Shown: positions 57,052-64,000 of the stretch, piece by piece
Layout of the letters: each line of letters opens with the position of its first letter
Numbering within the stretch: position 1 is the first letter of the stretch
From: Prillingera fragicola
Taxonomy: Eukaryota; Basidiomycota; Tremellomycetes; Trichosporonales; Trichosporonaceae
Direction of reading: 5' to 3'
Length of the DNA stretch: 64,000 bases
Assembly (NCBI GenBank): GCA_002335605.1
Contig: BEDY01000003.1
Location: forward strand, 62,001-126,000
Translations under genes and position numbers: made by a program
Notes under the pieces: model-generated
Told to the model about the DNA's origin: nothing
The model's input: the letters and a program-made list of their open reading frames with translations, nothing else
Databases searched by the model: none

Positions 57052-58305
57052 CTAGGCCGCAGTGGCATAGATTGAAGCTAAAGACTCTGTCGTGTCTTGT
57101 CCTTGTCTGAACACCAGCGAGGACCTCAAGCCTACCCACCATAACCCGAGAGCAAGGCGTCATCTTGAAATCCTTAAATCAGCTCCCTCCAACGCCCGCT
57201 GCTGCTGCATGTATCATTGTCGTACTAAGCCAGTATTTGCCAGGGGTTCCGTGCTGACACGGCACGGCTGCAGAGGCTACTAACGTCTGATGCCCAGATA
57301 CCGAGTGCAGAAGCCGTTGGGACGGTTATACCCGGGTCACGGCCGACGCCGGGCCGTGCGGGCACACCTCCACTTTTGAGCGGCCGGAGCCTCCGGAGCC
57401 TGCCTGTGTGGTTGAGACCAGGCCGCCATGCAGCGATGCAGCTCAAGCCTCAGGTGAGGTTGCAAGGGACTCTTGACGCAGGTGGTGACTGTCTGAGTCT
57501 GCATGCATGTCCAGCCGAAGACATCCTTGTCACCTTCCTCAAGCCTCTCAACTCTTGTTCGAAATTCGCAGCTGAGATCTCAGTAGGCTTAGAGAGCTAG
57601 AACGCTACTGAAGAGGCAGCGACTGAGTGCTGGCGTCGTCCAACCACCGATCTCACGCGATGCCCTATATGAAAGTGTGCTCTGACCAACTGGGCCAAGT
57701 GGCAGGGACAGAGGAGCATGGCGTGGTGTGGCGGTCAACGGTAGGGCTTGGGGTTGACCCTCTGCCACCTGCATGATCTACACGAGAGGAAAACTTGTGG
57801 GGTCTGTAGCGTGAGTCCGTTCGTTGGCGAGAAGAGCCAGGGGCTGGACGAGAATGGGAGCAGAAGACGGGTATGAAGTGACCTTGAGTCGCTGTGGCAG
57901 ACTCGACCGGCGCGCATGGTAGTCACCAAGCACTGGCTGGCTCTCCCGCAGGATCAACGCACGAGCTGAGGTCGTTGGACCTCGTATGTGTTGTGGCGTT
58001 TACAAGCTGTTATTGACTGGCGGGGCGCGGTGTCTCGTTTAGTGGTGTCTCGTTTAGTGGTATAGCGAGTTCATGCCCCTCGCGAGAGCTAGCCACGCCT
58101 TGTTGTCTGCTGCTCGTTGAGCTGCCCGCCGGTGCTGGTTGCCAATCCCATGTTCTTGAACTGTAGCACCGCTTCAGCATAGAAACACAACCTGCACCTC
58201 TGCAAGTTGACGAGCCATGGGCAGAGGACACTGCGAGAGACTCAATGATCGTTGTGAAGGGGCGCAGTGCGCTCTCGGGGAATGCGGCCGGATGAAAACA
58301 TCCAA
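57052..58305. other. Intergenic, nothing recognised (1.25 kb)
   Basis: Between the PDH-kinase stop and tRNA-Val. No gene-like frame; contains a short tandem duplication at 58029-58058. Confidence 0.4.
58029..58058. repeat. 15-bp tandem duplication
   Basis: GGTGTCTCGTTTAGT repeated twice head-to-tail, followed by a partial third GGT. Probably slippage; function unknown. Confidence 0.6.
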
Positions 58306-58394
58306 GGCCACTTAGCTCAGTTGGTTAGAGCGTATGCTTAACACGTGAAAGTGTCTAGCGCATAAGGTCGGCGGTTCGACCCCGCCAGAGGTCA
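58306..58394 (+). tRNA. tRNA-Val (AAC) with intron
   Basis: Acceptor GGCCACT pairs with AGAGGTC apart from one A-A mismatch and one G-T pair; discriminator A at 58394. D arm GCTC..GAGC, T arm GGCGG/CCGCC around TTCGACC. Anticodon stem TATGC/GCATA, anticodon AAC at 58340-58342. A 15-nt intron (about 58344-58358) follows position 37. T-runs just downstream act as the Pol III terminator. Confidence 0.88.
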
Positions 58395-58615
58395 TTTCTT
58401 TTTTGCTCTCTTACACCTTTCCGCCCACCAAGATCAGCTCTGGCGCTTGGCAGCGTTGGTTATTTTTCTGTGGACTTGCACGCACGCATAGGTATACAGT
58501 ATCGCATGGTTACTACAACGTATCTATCTATGCACACGGTAGGCTCTAGCTTGGGCCAAGCTCTTCTTTCGAAACAAATCTCATTCGTCTCAAAACTCCG
58601 CTCATCTCACGCCAG

Positions 58616-60999
58616 CTACACCTGGTCAGGCGCCTGCAGGAGATGCGGCTCATAAATCGTATCCAGCCACGCGGGCAGGTTGTAATCAAACATGTAGGGC
58701 ATCTCGGGCGGGATATCCGGAATGTTGATCATGCGCGGGGGCAGGGTGGGGATGCTGAGTCCAAGGAAGGAGCCGACGGACTCGAACGCGTTGATGAGGT
58801 CGGGAACGTAGTCGAAGCGGCCGAGGTGCTCCTTGATCAGGGAGAGGAGGACGGAGAAGAGGTCCTCGGCCTCGGCGCGTCCGAGTTCGCGCGCCGTGTG
58901 GCAGAGGACCAGGAGCTGGCCGCAGGTCACGATGCGCCGCAGTTGGGCGAAGCAGGGGTGGAACATGCTCGTGGCTGTGAGAGAGGCGTAGGTGTGGAGG
59001 ATCCTCGAGATGGCACGGGCGACGATGGGGGTGGACGAGGCGCCGAGGGTGGGGTGCGAGAGGAGGGGGCCGCGGAGGAGCAGGCGGATCCAGTTGTACC
59101 GAATATCAGCATATGGGTGCAGGAGTGCCAGCATGCGGTCGCTGCGCTCGTCGCCGACCTCGCGCATGAGGGGCCACCAGCGGGATTCTGTTGCGAGCAC
59201 AAACTCGGGCGTGGTGGTGTCGATTTTACCCGCGTGGATGGTGGAGAGGAGCTCGCTCTCGAGAATGGCGATGCGCGAGAGAATGCCGGGGGTCTGTGGC
59301 GCCTCGGTCGAGATGGAGGGATCCCAGTCAAACTCGCCCCAGCGCGTGAATGGCGGTGCGTCAATCAACGTCGCAAACCAAGTGTCCTTGTAGAGCGTGC
59401 TGAAGAAGAGCTGCGCAACACGATCGAGCGCAGGGTATGCGGCCGCCGTCTCACGGCGGTGGAGTCCGAGTTCACGCGCGTGCCAGCACATGGCGCCGAT
59501 GAGCTCGCGCGTGTCGTCTGCCCCGCCGAGGATCTGCGCAAACAGGTGTAGGCAGTGCAGGGCACAGAGAGCCGTGCAGCTGGCTGCCCCCCACTGGTCG
59601 AGTTCGGCGAGCGCTACGCGAAAGTAGGTCACGTCCTCGCGGGTCTCGCCGTCGGGGATGGAGCGCATGCGGCTGCCTCCCTCCGGGGTCGGCTCGAAGC
59701 TGAGCTCGGCCAGGCGGCCGAGGCACAAAATGGATGCAATGAGCGCACGCTGGTCCGCGACGAGGCTCGCTGGGAGCGTGCGGTACCGGCTGTACAGGTC
59801 GTCGACGCGCTGTGGCGCGAGAAACTCGAAATGCTGCATGACGCGGTGTGCCTCAAAGAGCCTGTTCTCGAGCGCGGCGAGGTCGGCCTGGTTTGTTGGC
59901 AGAGCTGCACCAGGCAGCTGCGACAGCCGGCTTGGCCCAGGAAGGGAGAGACGCGCTGGGTGGCCTGGAGATGTCAGCACTTGTGTTGCGGGTTTGTTCG
60001 GATAAACTGCGGCAGACCGGCTCGGTCGGTGGCGATTTACGAAGTTGCACTTTTGTGCTTTGTAATGTGTAATGGTCTGCAGGTTGTGACGAGCATCTCC
60101 TGGCCTGACGCGGCGAGCACGATACCCGGACCGTCCCGGCTTGGCGAGCTTCGCGCCGCTCACGAATATCCACGCCCTGGTTTGGCACGGACGTCCCAGC
60201 GCACCACATCGGAGCCAGTAGAACCACTTACCAGCACTCTCGAGCCACGAGTCGATAGTGAGCTCGACGTCGCGCACGAAATGGGTGTGCGCTTCGCCGT
60301 TACGCGATTCCGAGCCATTGGGCGAGTTTGACTTTTTGCGGCGCTTGGACGCTGCCGGAGCGCTGGGATGAGTCAGTGGCTGCTTCCAGTTGGGTGCGGG
60401 GGGGACTGGAAACGCGGCAAGCACGCTGGACGCCGGTGGCGAGCTGGTCTCAGCGGCGGCATGGGCCGAAGAGACGTCTTCGCGCTGGCAAACAGTGCTT
60501 GCACACTGGTGCACTGGGGCAGCGCCAAGTCCCAATCCTTCACCGATGTGGTAACCGAGGTGCCATGGCGCCGCAATCCGGCCTTGCCGCCGGCTTTAGC
60601 ACCTCCGGGTTGGCAAGCTATATGCATCCCACACCAGCGTCGCCGATGCACGCATGCATGCATGCATTGTGATGGCGAGCTGGCACTGAATGCAAGCATG
60701 CACGTTTGCACCAGCACCGTTGAGCCGGGTGTTGTGCGTTCCGGATAACGTTGCAGAAGCCTGGCTGTTGCTACCAAACTCGGTGTGGTGTATTTATTTG
60801 CCCCGAGTCGCGATGACCTTTGGCCAGGTACTCACCGACGCGGCCTCGCCTTGTCTCGCACGTAGCACATGTCTGCCAGTCCCAACGCTACGCATGCCTC
60901 GCATGGCGACTGGCCCGAGCAGCGAGTACGCTTTGTGCGGCAGTGCTCGCAGGCCTTGCTTGTCCGACGCTTGTAGGGGTCGCTGTTTGGGGGCGACAT
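58616..60999 (-). CDS. Zn2Cys6 transcription factor with fungal-specific TF domain (about 592 aa)
   Basis: Exon 1 (60836-60999) encodes the binuclear cluster SKACEHCRTKRTRCSGQ then SPCEACVALGLADMC, fitting C-x2-C-x6-C-x5-C-x2-C-x8-C exactly. Exon 2 (about 60232-60497) is low complexity with a basic patch SKRRKKSNS. Exon 3 (58616-59964) is a long helical Fungal_trans-type middle homology region, for example ELIGAMCWHARELGLHRRE, and has the usual GLHR signature. The introns are unusually long here (about 338 and 267 nt). The start of exon 2 rests on an AAG acceptor and is the weakest point, though phases close. Target genes unknown. Confidence 0.8.
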
Positions 61000-62419
61000 G
61001 ATTGAGATGGAGTGAGCGGTAGAGGGATTGATTGGAAAGAGCAAAGGGTGTACAGGGAGTATGGATGGTTGCGAGCAAGTACCGAGCCGGATGTCCGGCT
61101 GCGGCTCAATTTCCAGAATGCGTCGTCTCCTCTTCTTCGCGATGTAACCGCGGCTCGAAAGGAATGCACAACGAGCTTACACTTGGTGCTTGGTGCTTGT
61201 TGCTGCTCACTGCAGCCTTGCTTACTGCACTCAATGTAGGAAATGATAATGACAAGAACAGGCAGTGGCGACAATGGAACAAGTGTGGCAAAAGTCTCGG
61301 GCGGAAAGAACCACCTCTTCCTAGGAAGTCAGGGGAGCAGCCACCACCCTGTGCACACTGGGCATGCAACGGAAGCGCAACATCGTTCCGACGATACCGA
61401 CAGGCATGCGAGGGTGGGGGAGCGGAACAGCACCACCATGCAACAGGGCGAGGGGCGGAGGAGACCACTCGGCGAGCGTGCCGCGATTGGTGCCCGGACA
61501 AAAAACAACGGCCGCAACATGTACCCGGGCACAGCAGGCGAGATCCAGGTCGCCGACACTGATCGTCGCATGGCCACCTCAAGTGGGCAGCATGCACCAC
61601 CCCGCCAAGCCTGGGGACACGACACCCGGGGGCCGATCTCTGCCCCGCCCACCTTGCTCGAGCATGCATGTCGTAGCCAAGCACCTGCATATGAGAGCAA
61701 CTCGGGGGCATGCAGCCCAGCCCCAATGTCGGCCAAATGTGAGGGATCCCTGTGGCGAGTCTGGCTATCGGACTCATCCGAACTGCCTCCGTACACCCGG
61801 CCTTCGCTGCGAGTCCGGATTAATGTGGGGTTTTTCCCGTGCAATGGCTACAGGCGGGGATATGGATCATGTGCAGAGCAGCGGCGCAGCGAGCGGTGTG
61901 TGCCATGAGGAGCACATTACGAGTGGTCACTGCAGCCTGCACTTGGCACGTTGCGCAGGCAGCGTGTTGGCCGCCCTGGAATGGTGGCATGCTCCCAGGC
62001 TCAGACGCTAGCCGCTCACTTGGCTCCACTCTGAGGGTCACTCACTCAAGGCTGTCACTGCACCTGTCACAGTTCTAGAACAATTCACATTTCTTTTCTC
62101 GCCCATGGCGGGCGACAACTGGGTGTACAAAGCAGATTTTGTGGGTGTAGGGCGGCACACAGTCACAGTGGACTGCCGCACGACCCGGGATATAAAATTG
62201 TATAGTTAAAGAGTCGATTGGAATGCAGGTTGGTGTAGCCGTGCACATGCCGAGCAAGGTATGCAAAAGGTAATGTGTGATGCGGCTTCAGCCATTGGTG
62301 ACATTTGTATTGGTGGGGGGGTGGTCGCGTTTTTGACAATTGGGTGACAGGCGACATGGGGGTTACAGTTTAGAAAGCAAGGGGGGTTTTGGGAAAGGGT
62401 GACAAAGAGTTGACGAGCT
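61000..62419. other. Intergenic, nothing firm (1.4 kb)
   Basis: GC-rich spacer with overlapping long frames on both strands (for example minus 61106-61777) that are Cys/Arg/Pro-rich and lack domains; likely chance. Contains the upstream region of the Zn2Cys6 gene and the 3' flank of the phosphatase gene. Confidence 0.35.
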
Positions 62420-64000
62420 CTACGGCGTCGCGGCAATGCTCTCGCGGAGCCACGTCACGTAGGTGGCCAGGAACTTGACCTGCTCGTAACTCTCGATCGC
62501 CTTGAGGCCTCGACGCGAGCGGATCATGGCAATGACACGCTCGACAATCGACATGACAATGGCACGCTCCTCCTCTGTAGCAGGCGAGGGGGTCGCGGGC
62601 ATTGACTTGGCCTTGCGCGACGACTTTGAGACGCGCGCAGGGGCAGCCTTTTCGACGTTGGCAAGCGAGGGATGAGGCTGGACAAAGCCCATCTTGATTG
62701 CCCACGCGCACGCAGTGAGACCAGCACGGCCAATACCGCCTTGAGAGAGTGTCAATATTTGATTCGTTTGCTGATGATGAGTGGACTAACCGCGACAGTG
62801 GATCAGGACGTTGATGCCCTGGAGCGTGTAACGCGTCGTAATGAGCGTCACTTGAGCGTCAAACAGCTGCAGCGAGACGGGGGTAAATCCATCAGGCATA
62901 GGCAGGCTGAGGGTTAGCAAATGCAAGCCGAGCAATGTATTCACCGAAGGACGTCGAGACCAATCTCGCCCGCAAGGTCGCGGTAGGTCTCCCAGGGCAC
63001 GCCGAGGAGCGCGAGCTCTTCGTCGTCCAGGCAGCTGGTGGTCAGCACGGTATCCAGCACGGTATCACTCACCAAACAATAGCACCGACGCCTTGCTCCT
63101 TGATACGGCGCAGGTCGGTCGCGAGGTCGCGGCAAACGGGGCCGCGACCCTTGACCGGGCCGTCCATGCGCAGACGCTTGCCAGGGCACGAGCTGAGGAG
63201 CAGGTTGCCGAGGCGCGTGGGGCGGGGCTCGCCGCCAACGGGGCGGTTGGCGGTAAAGATCAAGGTCTTGGGCGCGGGGGCCAGAGGAGCAGCCACGGGG
63301 CCGGCCTCGGTCACAGCCTGCATGGGGGGAGGACAAGCCAGGAGGAGCGAAGGAACATCCAGGTCCGAGGCGAACAGCAGAGGCTTGTCCGATTCAGGAG
63401 GAGCAATGAGATACTTGCCCAGAACATGCAGGATCTCGGTGGGGATGAAGGGCGAAATGACGATCGGGTGTGTGTCCGAGGTTTTGACATAGTGTCCACC
63501 AATCATGGCCAGCTGCATGACGCTGGGGGCTGACATTGACATGATTGCGGGGAGCGCTGCAGGCTCCTCCGAGAAGACTGGCGTAGCCGAGTCATCAACA
63601 ATCATGGCGTCGACCTTGCGGCGCTTGTCCTCGTCGTCCTCGCAGAGCGTCAGGGGACGCTTGGCAGGACACGAGTTGGCGCGAGCAGGAGGCAACATGG
63701 TCGAGTCACCGAGGAGGGGGGACGGGTGCGAGCCAGGAACGCTGGGAATCGACGAGAGAGGCTCGTCGACGTCCATGCGGTCGCCAGTGGTGAGCTCGGC
63801 AAGATGGTCAAGTTCAGTGAGCGACTTTGTCGAGCCGGCAAGGGATTGCCACTCAGACGCAGCCTTACTCTCGTCCTTGTCGTCGGTGGTGGTGGCCACC
63901 GACGCCGAAGAACTAACCGAAATGATCGAAGCCGAGCCCTCACCGCGCCACGCATCCATCATGGGCGAGGCCATGGCAGCGCGCAACTCGGCAGCAGTCT
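62420..64000 (-). CDS. CDKN3-like dual-specificity protein phosphatase, 5' part cut by window edge
   Basis: Exons in the window are 63073-64000 (open to the edge), 62945-63034, 62791-62906 and 62420-62739; about 484 codons are visible. The first part is acidic, Ser/Asp-rich and disordered. From about 63270 down begins a CDKN3-type domain: RLGNLLLSSCPGKRLR, LATDLRRIKEQGVGAIV, CCLDDEELALLGVP, LRLPMPDGFTPVSLQLF. The phosphatase P-loop HCRGGIGRAGLTA (H-C-x2-G-x-G-R-x-G) is split by the last intron. A 90-residue C-terminal extension ends in a helix (ERVIAMIRSRRGLKAIESYE). The general acid Asp is probably in MPDG. The family dephosphorylates cyclin-dependent kinases in animals; the fungal substrate is unknown. 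Confidence 0.85.

Noticed and set aside
61106..61777. 223-codon minus-strand frame rich in Cys, Arg and Pro
   Set aside because: No domain or splice structure. Composition matches random GC-rich sequence, and it overlaps comparable frames in other phases.
1..64000. CRISPR arrays, insertion sequences, transposase genes, prophage or viral genes
   Set aside because: None seen. The sequence is eukaryotic nuclear DNA, with no repeated spacer pattern, terminal repeats or transposase/reverse-transcriptase motifs noticed by eye.

Overview
This window is nuclear DNA from a basidiomycete yeast. The genes carry several short introns each (mostly 35-90 nt, GT..AG, with CTAAC/CTGAC-type branch sites close to the acceptor). 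Coding DNA is GC-rich, four of the five tRNAs have introns, and the transporter, F-box and zinc-cluster families are typical of fungi. The overall style fits Tremellomycetes, most likely Trichosporonales; that placement is inferred from gene architecture, not from a database search. I found about 31 supportable protein genes and 5 tRNA genes. Exon models were built by hand from open frames, splice signals and reading-phase checks; every multi-exon model listed closes in frame, apart from the last gene, which is cut by the window edge.

Layout. 0.3-10.2 kb: a Ser-rich unknown, tRNA-Glu, a PTS2-bearing 3-ketoacyl-CoA thiolase, tRNA-Tyr, a monocarboxylate-type MFS carrier, a nitronate monooxygenase and an SCP-x type thiolase ending in a PTS1-like ARL. 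This is a peroxisome-flavoured neighbourhood. 10.8-17.2 kb: a protein with five RRLS motifs, an 85-residue unknown, a deaminase with a signal-peptide-like start and a C-terminal RDEL, a protein with two SUMO-like domains, a separate 83-residue SUMO-like protein and a small unknown. 18.8-21.6 kb: formamidase and a small Gln-rich stress-type protein. 22.5-30.7 kb: tRNA-Phe and two large F-box-family paralogues flanking an alpha/beta hydrolase and an ECHDC3-like enoyl-CoA hydratase; only one paralogue keeps its F-box. 31-36.6 kb: a DHA1 drug/polyamine-type antiporter, a DUF1349 protein, tRNA-Asp and HRI1. 38.1-41.5 kb: a large zinc-finger transcription factor.

41.5-46.4 kb is a gene-poor stretch. 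It is followed at 46.4-49.1 kb by the most unusual element of the window: four tiny two-exon genes on the plus strand (38-86 residues). All encode C-x(11-12)-C-x2-C and are split by a phase-1 intron at the same place. 49.5-54.3 kb: a divergent pair, a 2-oxoglutarate/Fe(II) oxygenase (thymine-hydroxylase-like) and an NCS1 nucleobase/allantoin-type permease, whose shared promoter holds about 13 copies of GCCCAC/GTGGGC. 55.4-64 kb: a mitochondrial PDH-kinase-type protein, tRNA-Val, a Zn2Cys6 regulator and, running off the right edge, a CDKN3-like dual-specificity phosphatase.

Functionally the window mixes fatty-acid/peroxisome metabolism, nitrogen-source use (formamidase, NCS1 permease with oxygenase, nitronate monooxygenase), membrane carriers and regulators. 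The novel-looking material is the micro-protein array, the SUMO-like pair with conserved intron positions, the RRLS-repeat protein and the GCCCAC-rich divergent promoter.
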